Shown here in pieces: positions 36,828 to 45,896 of a stretch of DNA of 45,946 bases (position 1 is the stretch's first letter; each line of letters starts with the position of its first letter). Location: assembly GCA_946478305.1 (NCBI GenBank), contig CAMLBO010000032.1, positions 1 through 45,946 on the forward strand, given 5' to 3'. The notes below the pieces were generated by a model, which saw only the letters and a program-made list of their open reading frames with translations, was not told the origin of the DNA and did not search any database. Origin of the DNA: an uncultured Enterobacterales bacterium. GTDB lineage: Bacteria > Pseudomonadota > Gammaproteobacteria > Enterobacterales > Enterobacteriaceae. A program made the translations under genes and the position numbers.

Positions 36828-37691
36828 TTATGCTGCCGCATCGTCCTGCGTTTTCTGCTGCGCCTTGAGCCAGGCGATTTCATCAATCCAGATTTCCGGG
36901 TCAACAGTTTCAAGAATCATCGGAATACCGTCAAAACGCGGATCGCGCATCAGCCAGCTGAATACCGTTTTACCAATATTACCTTCACCCAGACTGTGGT
37001 GGCGGTCGACACGGCTGTTGAATTCACTTTTGGCATCATTGAGGTGCATACCGCGTAAATACTTAAAGCCAACGATGTCGTCAAAATGTTTGAAAGTCTT
37101 AATACATTCTTCTTCAGTACGCAGATCATATCCGGCAGCGAAGGCGTGACAGGTATCAATACAGACACCCACGCGGCTTTTATCTTCCACTCCGTCTATA
37201 ATTTTCGCCAGATGCTCAAAGCGGAACCCCAGATTACTGCCCTGACCCGCGGTGTTTTCTATCACGGCCGTCACGCCTTCAGTCTGGCTCAGCGCGATAT
37301 TCAGCGACTCAGAGATTTTCTCCAGACATTTATCTTCATCGATTTGCATCAGATGGCTGCCCGGATGGAAGTTCAGCAACGACAAGCCGAGCTGTTCGCA
37401 GCGCTGGAGTTCATCAAGAAACGCCTCGCGGGATTTCTCAAGTGCTTCGGTGACCGGGTGCCCCAGGTTAATCAGATAGCTGTCATGCGGCAGGATTTGA
37501 TTGCTGCCATAGCCGAATTTTTGACAGGCCACTTTGAATTTTTCAATCACATCCTCCGGCAGAGGTGCGGCTTTCCACTGACGCTGATTCTTGGTAAACA
37601 GCGCGAACGCCGTTGCTTCCAGTTCGTGCGCACGGATAACGGCTTGATCAACCCCACCCGCAGCACTGACGTGTGCTCCAATAAACTTCAT
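36828..37691 (-). CDS. nfo: Endonuclease IV
   Basis: Nfo is the AP endonuclease that cuts 5' of abasic sites and some oxidised bases. The 287 residues (E. coli 285) keep all nine metal ligands of the trinuclear zinc site at the E. coli numbers: His69, His109, Glu145, Asp179, His182, His216, Asp229, His231 and Glu261. ATG 37691 has AGGAG five to six bases upstream; a GTG two codons earlier (37697) is less likely. It is convergent with fruA. Confidence 0.97.
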   Translation of the reverse strand: MKFIGAHVSAAGGVDQAVIRAHELEATAFALFTKNQRQWKAAPLPEDVIEKFKVACQKFGYGSNQILPHDSYLINLGHPVTEALEKSREAFLDELQRCEQLGLSLLNFHPGSHLMQIDEDKCLEKISESLNIALSQTEGVTAVIENTAGQGSNLGFRFEHLAKIIDGVEDKSRVGVCIDTCHAFAAGYDLRTEEECIKTFKHFDDIVGFKYLRGMHLNDAKSEFNSRVDRHHSLGEGNIGKTVFSWLMRDPRFDGIPMILETVDPEIWIDEIAWLKAQQKTQDDAAA

Positions 37692-37789
37692 GTTCACTCC
37701 TCTACTGTTCGCCCTTTATGACGGGATGATAGCGCCTTGAAGACGGGCGTGCAGCACAGATGTGTTAAAAGTCACCAAGATGAATAGCC

Positions 37790-38878
37790 TCAGTTAAATA
37801 AATGCTGCACCAGTTGGTTGATACCTGCACCCCCGACAATCAGCCAGACGAACAGAATAGCGGCCAGCAGAATCGGTTTTAAACCGGCCTGACGCAGGGC
37901 GCTGATGTGTGTGGTGAGGCCCAGTGCCGCCATGGCCATAGCCAGTAAAACGGTGTCCAGGGTGATCAGTGGTGGTATCCAGCTGTGCGGCAGGATATCC
38001 AATGAATTAATGGCTGCCACCACGATAAACAGTAACGCGAACCACGGAATAGTAATGTTGCGCAGCAAGCCTGCATTTTGTGTTTTCTGCACGTTCGTGC
38101 GGCTTTTCCAACCTGATAACAGCAGCAGGAACGGTGCCAGCATCATCACGCGGATCATCTTGGCGATCACCGCGGCGCTTTCGGCCTCAGGGCTGACACC
38201 CTGACCAGCGGCCACTACCTGCGCCACTTCATGCACCGTTGAACCGGTATAAATACCGAACTGCTCTGCGCTGAAAGTAAACCAGTGATACTGCAGATTC
38301 AACTGCCAAAGCCACGGGTAAAGGAAGATCGCTGCGGTACCGAAGATCACCACGGTGGCAACCGCTACCGTCACTTTCTCCGCTTTAGCATCCAGCACCG
38401 GCTCAGTGGCCATGACGGCGGCGGCGCCACAAATGCTACTACCTGCACCAATCAGCATGGCGGTATCGCTGTCCAGCCCGAAAACTTTTTTGCCCAGCCA
38501 GCACGCGAGTATAAAGGTGGAACAAAGCATCATAGCGTCAATCAGAATACCGGTTGCGCCAACGTCAGCGATTTGCGCGAATGTCAGGCGCAGGCCGTAA
38601 AGAATAATACCAAGACGCAGCAAACGCTGCTTGGCCAGATTTACGCCATCGTGACACAGCGGACGTATCGCCGGGTAAAGCGTATTACCCAGCACCATGC
38701 CAATAACGATCGCCAGCGTCAGCGCACTGAGCCCCAGATGACTCAGCTGCGGAAAATCACTCAGCCAGATGGCAATCGCCGTGACGATACCGGTGAGAAC
38801 TAAACCTGGTAATACGCGTCCAAACCAGACAGGTTTAAGAAAATCTGAACGTGTAAGTTTTGCCGTAAATGTTTGCAT
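37790..38878 (-). CDS. yeiH: UPF0324 membrane protein YeiH (putative sulfate exporter family)
   Basis: This is an inner-membrane protein of 363 residues with about ten hydrophobic segments, of the YeiH/PSE family. Conserved blocks are LRLGIILYGLRLTFAQIADVG, MLIGAGSSICGAAAVMATEPV, TVHEVAQVVAAGQG and MAMAALGLTTHISALRQAG. ATG 38878 has GAAGG eight bases upstream; the frame to 38911 is not supported. It is divergent from the LysR-type gene yeiE, as in E. coli, which suggests YeiE control. The substrate is unproven; sulfite or sulfate export has been proposed for the family. Confidence 0.92.
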   Translation of the reverse strand: MQTFTAKLTRSDFLKPVWFGRVLPGLVLTGIVTAIAIWLSDFPQLSHLGLSALTLAIVIGMVLGNTLYPAIRPLCHDGVNLAKQRLLRLGIILYGLRLTFAQIADVGATGILIDAMMLCSTFILACWLGKKVFGLDSDTAMLIGAGSSICGAAAVMATEPVLDAKAEKVTVAVATVVIFGTAAIFLYPWLWQLNLQYHWFTFSAEQFGIYTGSTVHEVAQVVAAGQGVSPEAESAAVIAKMIRVMMLAPFLLLLSGWKSRTNVQKTQNAGLLRNITIPWFALLFIVVAAINSLDILPHSWIPPLITLDTVLLAMAMAALGLTTHISALRQAGLKPILLAAILFVWLIVGGAGINQLVQHLFN

Positions 38879-39053
38879 GTCGCTTGCCTTCTCTACATAT
38901 CCTGCTGACAAGCGTAACGCTGCCTTATATAAAAATGAAATTGATTATAACTTTATAACCTATCGGTAAAAGAGGTATAGAATAGGGTGCTTAACCCCGC
39001 ACGGGCGGTCTGGCCCTTGGACTATACTTAATGCAAATGAAAGGGATGGCGGC

Positions 39054-39067
39054 GACCGCATGCGGTC
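39054..39067. promoter_or_regulatory. Perfect 14-bp palindrome in the yeiH / yeiE region
   Basis: GACCGCATGCGGTC lies 70 bp before the yeiE ATG and about 26 bp after a good -10-like hexamer (TATACT, 39023-39028). It would fall in the yeiE leader. It does not show the T-N11-A pattern of a LysR box; an AT-rich candidate, TTATAACTTTATAA near 38944-38957, lies closer to yeiH. Confidence 0.4.
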
Positions 39068-39136
39068 TGCGGTTCCTGTCAATTCAGAGCAACAACAAGC
39101 ACGGGCGATATGGCGCGTGTGACGGACACATGACTT

Positions 39137-40009
39137 ATGCACATTACATTGCGACAACTTGAAGTGTTCGCCGAAGTGCTGAAAAGCGGCTCCACTACAC
39201 AGGCATCTATCGTTTTGTCACTGTCGCAATCTGCGGTCAGTGCGGCACTGGCTGACGTTGAGGGGCAGCTGGGTGTTCAGCTCTTTGACCGCGTGGGTAA
39301 ACGGCTGGTGATCAATGAACATGGACGTCTGTTATACCCAAAGGCCCTGGCGCTGCTAGAGCAGGCTGGTGAGATTGAGCGGTTGTTCAGCAAAGACAAT
39401 GGTTCGCTGCGCATCGGTGCCAGCAGCACCATTGGCAACTATATGTTGCCCGGTATGATTGCTGCTTACCGGCTCGATTTCCCCGCTACGCCGCTGGAAC
39501 TGAACGTGGGTAATACTAATGATGTGATCAACGCTGTGGCTGAATTTCGCGTGGACTTAGGGCTTATTGAAGGGCCTTGCAGTGTGCCGGAACTCATTAC
39601 CCAACCCTGGCTCGATGACCAACTCGTGGTGTTTTGCGCTCCGGGGAATCCGCTGGCCGGTCAGACCGTCACGTTGACAACTCTGGCGCAGGCACCGTGG
39701 ATCCTGCGTGAGCGTGGGTCGGGCACCCGGGAAGTACTGGACCATCTGCTGCTGCCGCAAATGCCGGATTTCAACCTGGTGATGGAGCTGGGTAACTCCG
39801 AGGCTATCAAGCATGCCGTCCGCCATGGTATCGGCATCAGCTGTCTGTCGCGCCGGGTGATTGCCGAACAGCTTACCAGTGGGGCACTGGTCGAAATCAA
39901 CTTGCCGATAGCCCCCTTAGTTCGCAAATTGTACTTAATTCACCACCGGCAAAAACATATTTCCAATGCGTTATCAAGGTTTTTGACCTATTGCCGGGAA
40001 CCGGCATAA
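39137..40009 (+). CDS. yeiE: LysR-type regulator YeiE
   Basis: YeiE is a LysR-family regulator of 290 residues (E. coli 293). The N-terminal winged helix ([24 protein letters not shown], then [29 protein letters not shown]) is followed by the effector domain ([60 protein letters not shown] in pieces). In other enterobacteria YeiE has been tied to lysP expression, iron homeostasis and sulfite sensing. It lies between yeiH (divergent) and lysP (same strand, about 130 bp downstream), which fits both kinds of target. Confidence 0.94.
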   Translation: MHITLRQLEVFAEVLKSGSTTQASIVLSLSQSAVSAALADVEGQLGVQLFDRVGKRLVINEHGRLLYPKALALLEQAGEIERLFSKDNGSLRIGASSTIGNYMLPGMIAAYRLDFPATPLELNVGNTNDVINAVAEFRVDLGLIEGPCSVPELITQPWLDDQLVVFCAPGNPLAGQTVTLTTLAQAPWILRERGSGTREVLDHLLLPQMPDFNLVMELGNSEAIKHAVRHGIGISCLSRRVIAEQLTSGALVEINLPIAPLVRKLYLIHHRQKHISNALSRFLTYCREPA

Positions 40010-40139
40010 ATGTCTTTTGCTAATGATCGGAAGCCTATCATGAAGGTGTCTTATAACAGGGGGTTCATGCTATTCAGGCCCGCTCGTTTTGTTACAATCC
40101 GCGCGTAAAATTACCTATAACAGCGCAAACAGGGCAAAA

Positions 40140-41615
40140 ATGGCTGAACCATCGACTAAAACTTCGCAGCCGGCACCTGCCGGACTGCGCCGCGAGCTAA
40201 AAGCCCGCCACTTAACTATGATCGCCATTGGCGGTTCAATCGGTACCGGTTTATTCGTGGCGTCGGGTGCCACCGTTTCACAGGCCGGGCCGGGCGGAGC
40301 ACTGCTCTCTTATGCTTTAATCGGCATCATGGTTTATTTCCTGATGACCAGTCTTGGCGAACTGGCGGCATTCATGCCGGTCTCCGGTTCGTTCTCTACC
40401 TACGGCTCCAAATATGTCGAAGAAGGTTTTGGTTTCGCACTGGGCTGGAACTACTGGTACAACTGGGCGGTAACCATCGCCGTTGACTTGGTGGCCGCAC
40501 AACTGGTGATGAACTACTGGTTCCCGGACACCCCTGGTTGGATCTGGAGTGCCCTGTTCATGAGCCTGATCTTCCTGCTGAACTACATCTCTGTTCGTGG
40601 ATTTGGTGAGGCTGAATACTGGTTCTCGTTGATTAAAGTCGTGACCGTCATCATTTTCATCGCCGTTGGTGTTCTGATGATCACCGGCATAATGCGTGGT
40701 GGTGAAACTGCGGGCTGGCACAACTGGGCAATTGGCGATGCGCCGTTTGCCGGGGGTTTTGCTTCAATGATCGGTGTTGCAATGATTGTCGGTTTCTCCT
40801 TCCAGGGAACCGAACTGATTGGAGTAGCCGCCGGGGAATCAGAAAATCCAGGCAAAAATATTCCACGCGCAGTGCGTCAGGTATTCTGGCGAATCTTGCT
40901 GTTCTATATTTTGGCAATTCTGGTGATTAGCCTCATTATCCCTTACACCGACCCAAACCTGCTGCGTAATGAAGTCGGTGATATCAGCGTCAGCCCGTTT
41001 ACGTTGGTATTCCGTAATGCCGGTTTGCTGTCTGCGGCAGCGGTAATGAATGCTGTGATCCTGACGGCGGTCCTGTCTGCCGGTAACTCGGGTATGTATG
41101 CGTCAACCCGTATGCTTTACACCCTGGCATCCGAAGGTAAAGCGCCGCGTATTTTCGCCAAGCTGTCTAAAGGCGGCGTGCCGCGTAATGCACTGTATGC
41201 CACGACCATTGTCGCCGCGTTGTGCTTCCTGAGCTCAATGTTTGGCAACCAGACGGTTTACCTGTGGTTGCTCAATACCTCAGGGATGACGGGGTTCATT
41301 GCCTGGCTGGGCATTGCCATCAGCCATTATCGTTTCCGCCGTGGCTACGTTTCACAGGGGCGTGATCTGAAAGATTTACCTTATCTTTCTGGTTTCTTCC
41401 CGTTTGGTCCGATCTTTGCCTTTGTGCTGTGTCTGACTATCACGCTCGGCCAGAACTATCAGGCGTTCCTGAAAGATACCATCGACTGGTACGGAGTCGC
41501 CGCGACTTACATTGGTCTGCCGCTGTTCCTTATCATCTGGTTCGGCTATAAGTTCACCCGTAAGACTAAAGTGGTGAAATACAGCGAAATGGAATTTCCG
41601 ACGCACACGGATTAA
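40140..41615 (+). CDS. lysP: Lysine-specific permease LysP
   Basis: LysP is an inner-membrane lysine importer of the APC family, and in E. coli also the sensory partner of CadC. The 491 residues have 12 membrane helices, starting with LRRELKARHLTMIAIGGSIGTGLFVASG. FALGWNYWYNWAVTIAVDLVAAQL, GFSFQGTELIGVAAGESENP and SGMTGFIAWLGIAISHYRFRR closely match E. coli. ATG 40140 has AGGG six bases upstream; the 17-residue extension to 40089 is rejected. A strong terminator follows. Confidence 0.97.
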   Translation: MAEPSTKTSQPAPAGLRRELKARHLTMIAIGGSIGTGLFVASGATVSQAGPGGALLSYALIGIMVYFLMTSLGELAAFMPVSGSFSTYGSKYVEEGFGFALGWNYWYNWAVTIAVDLVAAQLVMNYWFPDTPGWIWSALFMSLIFLLNYISVRGFGEAEYWFSLIKVVTVIIFIAVGVLMITGIMRGGETAGWHNWAIGDAPFAGGFASMIGVAMIVGFSFQGTELIGVAAGESENPGKNIPRAVRQVFWRILLFYILAILVISLIIPYTDPNLLRNEVGDISVSPFTLVFRNAGLLSAAAVMNAVILTAVLSAGNSGMYASTRMLYTLASEGKAPRIFAKLSKGGVPRNALYATTIVAALCFLSSMFGNQTVYLWLLNTSGMTGFIAWLGIAISHYRFRRGYVSQGRDLKDLPYLSGFFPFGPIFAFVLCLTITLGQNYQAFLKDTIDWYGVAATYIGLPLFLIIWFGYKFTRKTKVVKYSEMEFPTHTD

Positions 41616-41640
41616 TCTTTGCGACAAGAATAATCTTAAT

Positions 41641-41668
41641 AAAGCAGAGCTCCGGCTCTGCTTTTTTT
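41641..41668 (+). terminator. Terminator of lysP
   Basis: AAAGCAGAGC (41641-41650), loop TCCG, GCTCTGCTTT (41655-41664) and further T. It ends the lysP transcript before the citrate lyase promoter region. Confidence 0.93.
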
Positions 41669-41688
41669 ATTTCTCAATTTCATAAATT

Positions 41689-41744
41689 AATTAAAACCAT
41701 AAACTCCATCGACAGCATCTCCGTAATTAAAACCATTAACTCCA
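41689..41744. repeat. Two 20-bp direct repeats upstream of citC
   Basis: AATTAAAACCATAAACTCCA (41689-41708) recurs as AATTAAAACCATTAACTCCA (41725-41744), 36 bp start to start. This is a good candidate for paired regulator binding sites. Confidence 0.75.
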
Positions 41745-41786
41745 CGGAAAATGCCAAAATAAATATATTGAGTTGTTTTGATTAAA

Positions 41787-41802
41787 TGTGAAATAGGTCA
41801 AA
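41787..41802. promoter_or_regulatory. CRP-like site upstream of citC
   Basis: TGTGA-AATAGG-TCAAA matches nine of ten bases of the CRP consensus. It lies about 165 bp before the citC ATG. The overlapping TTGAT upstream could be an FNR half-site, but the second half is absent. Confidence 0.5.
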
Positions 41803-41963
41803 TAATCCCGATTATTTTTGTTTAACATGCTGCACTCATTCTATCGATTTCATTTATCTTTATCCTTCGTGTTTTTATTATTCATAAAATCAATAAGACA
41901 TGGTTAGGATTTATAATAAATATTGTTTCTTATTTGTTGCATTAAAATATCATCAGGTGATTA

Positions 41964-43034
41964 ATGGACGGAGTATTCAGCCAGGTAAGCCGCACCAATC
42001 ACGCCGGTATTGCTGAAATTACAGCTTTCCTGCGCGCCAATGACTTAAATATCGATACCACGGTTGAGGTGTTTATTACCTTGCACCGTAATGGTCAACT
42101 ATTGGCCTGTGGTGGCATTGCGGGCAACATCATCAAATGCGTGGCTATCAGCGAAAGTGTGCGCGGAGAAGGGCTGGCATTAACGCTGGCCACAGAACTG
42201 GTCAACCTGGCCTACGAGCGCCATCACAGTCATTTATTTATCTACACCAAAACGCAAAACCAGGCGCTCTTTCAGCGGTGCGGTTTTTATCCGATTGCCA
42301 GCGTACCCGGCATTGTGGTGTTGATGGAAAACAGCGGCTGCCGCTTAAGCCGTTATGCAAATCAATTACGCCAACTTTATCAGCCGGGAAAGCGTATTGG
42401 CTGCATCGTAATGAACGCGAATCCCTTTACACTTGGGCATCAATATTTAGTCCGGCAGGCAGCTAAACAGTGCGACTGGTTACACGTCTTCCTGGTGAAA
42501 GAGAATAATTCCCGTTTCTCCTATGAAGACCGTTATGAATTAGTGCGTCAGGGTATTACTGATATTAACCATGTCACCTTGCATGCCGGCTCTGAATATA
42601 TGATCTCCCGTGCTACCTTCCCTTGTTATTTCATCAAGGACCAGGGCGTGGCAGACGACTGCTATACCGAAATTGATCTCAAGATATTCCGTCAGTACCT
42701 TGCGCCTGCGTTGGGAATTACCCACCGGTTTGTCGGGACTGAACCTTTTTGTGAAGTGACCGCGAAATATAATCAGGATATGCGCTACTGGCTGGAAACC
42801 GAAACGTTGGCCAGCCCGCCGGTGGCGCTGGTCGAGATCCCGCGCCTCACCTGGCAAAACACCGCCATTTCAGCCTCGTGGGTGCGCAAATTACTGGCAC
42901 AGTCAGATATCAACACCATTCGCCAGTTAGTTCCTCCAGCAACCTGCCAGTACCTCGAAAATCTCCTTGCCGTGCGCGCTGGAAAATCCGCCGGGCGGGC
43001 CATGGCAACTGCAAACCAGACAGGTGAACAATGA
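41964..43034 (+). CDS. citC: [Citrate (pro-3S)-lyase] ligase
   Basis: CitC activates citrate lyase by acetylating the thiol of the acyl carrier protein's prosthetic group, using ATP and acetate. The 356 residues show an N-terminal GNAT-like domain (about 1-125, VRGEGLALTLATELVNLA) and a C-terminal nucleotidyltransferase domain with NPFTLGH at 153-159 (T/HxGH type). AGGTG lies just upstream of the ATG. It is the first gene of the cit operon and overlaps citD by four bases. No citAB sensor genes or citrate transporter lie between it and lysP. Confidence 0.95.
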   Translation: MDGVFSQVSRTNHAGIAEITAFLRANDLNIDTTVEVFITLHRNGQLLACGGIAGNIIKCVAISESVRGEGLALTLATELVNLAYERHHSHLFIYTKTQNQALFQRCGFYPIASVPGIVVLMENSGCRLSRYANQLRQLYQPGKRIGCIVMNANPFTLGHQYLVRQAAKQCDWLHVFLVKENNSRFSYEDRYELVRQGITDINHVTLHAGSEYMISRATFPCYFIKDQGVADDCYTEIDLKIFRQYLAPALGITHRFVGTEPFCEVTAKYNQDMRYWLETETLASPPVALVEIPRLTWQNTAISASWVRKLLAQSDINTIRQLVPPATCQYLENLLAVRAGKSAGRAMATANQTGEQ

Positions 43035-43321
43035 ATATTATCCGTGAAACCCTTGCCGGCACGCTGGAGTCCAGCGATGTCATGGTGCGTGTTGCACCTA
43101 ATCCTACGCATGTCGACCTGCAACTGAGCAGCACCGTAGAGAAGCAGTTCGGCCTGCAGATCCGCCAGTGTATCGCTGAAGTGTTGCACGATTTGCAGAT
43201 TGAAACCGTCACGCTGGTCGTAGATGACAAAGGTGCACTCGACTGCGTACTGCGCGCCCGTTTAGAGACGGCGTTGATCCGTGCCAGCGATCGAAATCCT
43301 AATCAGTGGGAGGTGTGCTGA
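43031..43321 (+). CDS. citD: Citrate lyase acyl carrier protein (gamma subunit)
   Basis: CitD carries the 2'-(5''-phosphoribosyl)-3'-dephospho-CoA arm of citrate lyase. At 96 residues it has the family length. The modified serine corresponds to Ser14 (GTLESSDV, 10-17). It overlaps citC by four bases (ATGA), and its stop overlaps the citE start (TGATG), so stoichiometric, coupled translation is likely. Confidence 0.95.
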   Translation: MNIIRETLAGTLESSDVMVRVAPNPTHVDLQLSSTVEKQFGLQIRQCIAEVLHDLQIETVTLVVDDKGALDCVLRARLETALIRASDRNPNQWEVC

Positions 43322-44217
43322 TGCTGACACTACGCAAACTCAGAATGCGCCGCAGCATGTTGTTCGTGCCCGGCGCTAACGCGGCGATGGTCAGTAACGC
43401 GTTTATCTATCAGGCCGATGCGGTGATGTTTGACCTCGAAGATTCAGTGATCCTGCGTGAAAAAGACGCGGCACGCCGTCTGGTTTTTCATGCGCTGCAG
43501 CATCCGTTGTACCGGGAAACTGAAACTATCGTGCGGGTGAACGCACTGGATTCAGCTTACGGCCTGGCCGATCTTGAAGCGGTGGTGCGTGCTGGCGTGA
43601 ACATCGTGCGACTGCCAAAAACTGACACCGCGCAAGACGTCACCGATATGGAAACCGAAATTGCCCGCATCGAGGCGCAGTGCGGTCGTCCGGTGGGCAG
43701 CACCGGTATGCTCGCGGCAATTGAATCCGCCCGCGGTATCACGCAGGCGGTTCATATCGCCAGCGCCTCTCCACGACTCATCGGGATTGCCCTTGGCGCA
43801 GAGGACTATGTGCGTGACCTGCGTACCGAGCGCTCGCCGGAAGGCACCGAGTTACTGTTTGCGCGCTGTTCCATTTTACAGGCAGCACGCGCTGTCGGTA
43901 TCCAGGCCTTTGATACGGTCTATTCGCAAGCCAACAACGATGCAGGTTTTCTTAACGAAGCGTCGCACATCAAACAGTTGGGGTTTGACGGCAAGTCACT
44001 CATCAATCCGCGCCAGATCGAGTTACTGCACAACCTCTTCGCGCCGACCTCCGCCGAGAGAGACCACGCTCAGGCGGTAGTCGATGCTGCGACTGCAGCC
44101 GAAGCAGAAGGGCTCGGCGTGGTGTCGCTGAACGGCAAAATGGTCGACAGCCCGGTGATTGAGCGGGCACGTCTGGTATTGCAGCGGGCGGCTTTGTCCG
44201 GCCTTCGGGAAGAATAA
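43321..44217 (+). CDS. citE: Citrate lyase beta subunit (citryl-ACP lyase)
   Basis: CitE splits citryl-ACP into oxaloacetate and acetyl-ACP. The 298 residues belong to the HpcH/HpaI aldolase superfamily. [44 protein letters not shown] and [22 protein letters not shown] carry the substrate and Mg2+ sites. ATG 43321 follows GGGAGG by seven bases; a GTG at 43306 would overlap citD more and lacks a ribosome binding site. citF follows 12 bases later. Confidence 0.95.
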   Translation: MLTLRKLRMRRSMLFVPGANAAMVSNAFIYQADAVMFDLEDSVILREKDAARRLVFHALQHPLYRETETIVRVNALDSAYGLADLEAVVRAGVNIVRLPKTDTAQDVTDMETEIARIEAQCGRPVGSTGMLAAIESARGITQAVHIASASPRLIGIALGAEDYVRDLRTERSPEGTELLFARCSILQAARAVGIQAFDTVYSQANNDAGFLNEASHIKQLGFDGKSLINPRQIELLHNLFAPTSAERDHAQAVVDAATAAEAEGLGVVSLNGKMVDSPVIERARLVLQRAALSGLREE

Positions 44218-44229
44218 CAGGAGCATGTG

Positions 44230-45744
44230 ATGCAAAGGCAACAGCGCGTGAAACAGTTCAACGAAACGGCAGGGGAGAGCTTCTCCCCGTTTGCGCCAGT
44301 CTCGAAAGCCAACCTCCAAACGGCAAAGCCGCGTGACCACAAGCTCTGTACCTCGCTTGAAAATGCAATACGGCGCAGTGGATTACAGGATGGCATGACC
44401 ATTTCATTTCACCACGCATTCCGCGGCGGTGACCTGACACTCAACCTGGTGGTCGACACACTTGCTGCCATGGGCTTTAAAAACCTCACCCTGGCATCGA
44501 GCTCCCTCAGCGATTGCCATGCGCCGCTGATCGAACATATCCGTCACGGCGTGATTGGCCATATTTATACTTCCGGCCTGCGGGGGCCGCTGGCGGAAGC
44601 CATTTCGCATGGTGCTCTGCCTGAACTGCCGCCGGTGCAGATCCACTCTCATGGTGGCCGAGTCAATTTGATCGAAAGCGGTGAACTGAGCATCGACGTG
44701 GCGTTTCTCGGCGTTCCAGCCTGCGACATTTTCGGCAATGCCAACGGCTACAGCGGCAATGCGCGCTGCGGTTCGCTGGGCTACGCGCAGGTTGACGCAC
44801 AGTTTGCCCATCAGGTGGTACTGCTGACCGAGCAATTGTTACCGTATCCACATGTCGCCAGCATTGCGCAGGACAACGTTGACCTGATTGTGCAGGTCGA
44901 AAAAGTGGGGGATGCCGAAAAAATCGGCGCTGATGCTACCCGCATGACCAGTAATCCGCGTGAATTGCTGATTGCCCGCCGCGCCGCGGACGTGATTGTC
45001 GCTTCCGGCTATTTCAAACAGGGTTTCTCATTGCAAACCGGTACCGGTGGTGCGTCGCTGGCTGTCACCCGTTTTCTGGAAAACAGTATGCGCCGTCAGG
45101 GGATCACCGCGGGTTTTGCGCTGGGTGGTATTACCGCATCGATTGTTGATCTGCACGAAAAAGGGCTGATTGAACGCCTGCTCGACGTACAAAGTTTTGA
45201 CCGCCAGGCGGCAGAATCCCTGGCGCGCAATCCCAATCATTTGGAAATCAGTGCTAATCAGTACGCCAATCTGAGCTCGAAAGGGGCCTCGGTCGAGCAG
45301 CTTGATGTCGTGGTGCTCAGCGCACTGGAGATCGACACCGGATTTAACGTCAACGTGCTGACCGGCTCCGACGGCGTTCTGCGCGGTGCATCTGGCGGTC
45401 ACTGCGACACCGCAGCCGCGGCGCGTCTGGCGATTATTGTGGCACCGCTGGTGCGCGGGCGTATCCCAACGCTGGTAGAGCAAGTGACCACCTGTGTTAC
45501 GCCGGGTTCCAGTATCGACATTCTGGTTACGGATCACGGTATCGCGGTTAACCCGGCACGCCCTGATCTGACTAAAAGCCTGCAACTGGCAGGAATTAAC
45601 ACTGTCACCATCGACTGGCTCTATGACCGGGCGCGTTTGCTCAGTGGTGAACCTGCACCGCTGGCCTTCACCGACCGCGTGGTCGCCGTTGTGCGTTACC
45701 GCGACGGCTCGGTTATCGATGTTGTTCATCAGATTGAGGAGTAG
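44230..45744 (+). CDS. citF: Citrate lyase alpha subunit (citrate-ACP transferase)
   Basis: CitF exchanges acetate for citrate on the acyl carrier protein, giving citryl-ACP. The 504 residues (E. coli 510) are of the CoA-transferase type. RSGLQDGMTISFHHAFRGGD, LASSSLSDCHAPLIEHIRHG, IHSHGGRVNLIESGEL, GTGGASLAVTRFLEN and VLRGASGGHCDTA are conserved. The N-terminal 40 residues differ most. AGGAG stands six bases before ATG 44230 (preceded by an in-frame GTG). The product pair CitE/CitF with CitD forms the complete lyase. Confidence 0.95.
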   Translation: MQRQQRVKQFNETAGESFSPFAPVSKANLQTAKPRDHKLCTSLENAIRRSGLQDGMTISFHHAFRGGDLTLNLVVDTLAAMGFKNLTLASSSLSDCHAPLIEHIRHGVIGHIYTSGLRGPLAEAISHGALPELPPVQIHSHGGRVNLIESGELSIDVAFLGVPACDIFGNANGYSGNARCGSLGYAQVDAQFAHQVVLLTEQLLPYPHVASIAQDNVDLIVQVEKVGDAEKIGADATRMTSNPRELLIARRAADVIVASGYFKQGFSLQTGTGGASLAVTRFLENSMRRQGITAGFALGGITASIVDLHEKGLIERLLDVQSFDRQAAESLARNPNHLEISANQYANLSSKGASVEQLDVVVLSALEIDTGFNVNVLTGSDGVLRGASGGHCDTAAAARLAIIVAPLVRGRIPTLVEQVTTCVTPGSSIDILVTDHGIAVNPARPDLTKSLQLAGINTVTIDWLYDRARLLSGEPAPLAFTDRVVAVVRYRDGSVIDVVHQIEE

Positions 45745-45747
45745 CCG

Positions 45748-45896
45748 GTGCGCGCTGTCTCCCCGTTATTGGCCGCCAACCGCGTCGTGAGTTTGCCGGA
45801 GCTTCTTTCCAGCCGTGAATCTCGTCAGACCCGGCAGCAGGCGTGGTTGGCGCGCCATCACTGTACGTTGATTTCCCTGACGATGGTGATGCCGGG
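45748..45896 (+). CDS. citX: Apo-citrate lyase phosphoribosyl-dephospho-CoA transferase, 3' part missing
   Basis: CitX loads the prosthetic group onto CitD. Only the first 49 to 50 codons are present, from GTG 45748, three bases after the citF stop, with GAGGAG upstream inside citF. The residues SLPELLSSRESRQTRQQAWLARH and CTLISLTMVMPG resemble the E. coli N-terminus (SIPELLVSRDERQARQ..WL.RH). At 45897 the genomic sequence gives way to a sequencing adapter, so the gene is cut by the end of the assembly and is not naturally truncated. citG would be expected beyond. Confidence 0.85.

Larger units (their letters stand above)
41669..41963. promoter_or_regulatory. AT-rich citC promoter region with direct repeats
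   Basis: No gene is seen in these 295 bp. Two 20-bp direct repeats (41689-41708 and 41725-41744, one mismatch) and a CRP-like site (41787-41802) lie upstream of citC. The rest is very AT-rich, as usual for genes controlled by CitB/DpiA-type response regulators. No single promoter stands out. Confidence 0.5.

Noticed and set aside
40089-40139. 17-residue extension of LysP
   Set aside because: The ATG at 40140 has a good ribosome binding site and fits the family start.
41781-41795. FNR site upstream of citC
   Set aside because: Only the TTGAT half is present; the second half reads TGTGA rather than ATCAA.
45028-45729. Minus-strand frame inside citF (233 codons)
   Set aside because: Shadow frame with low-complexity composition; citF is unmistakable.
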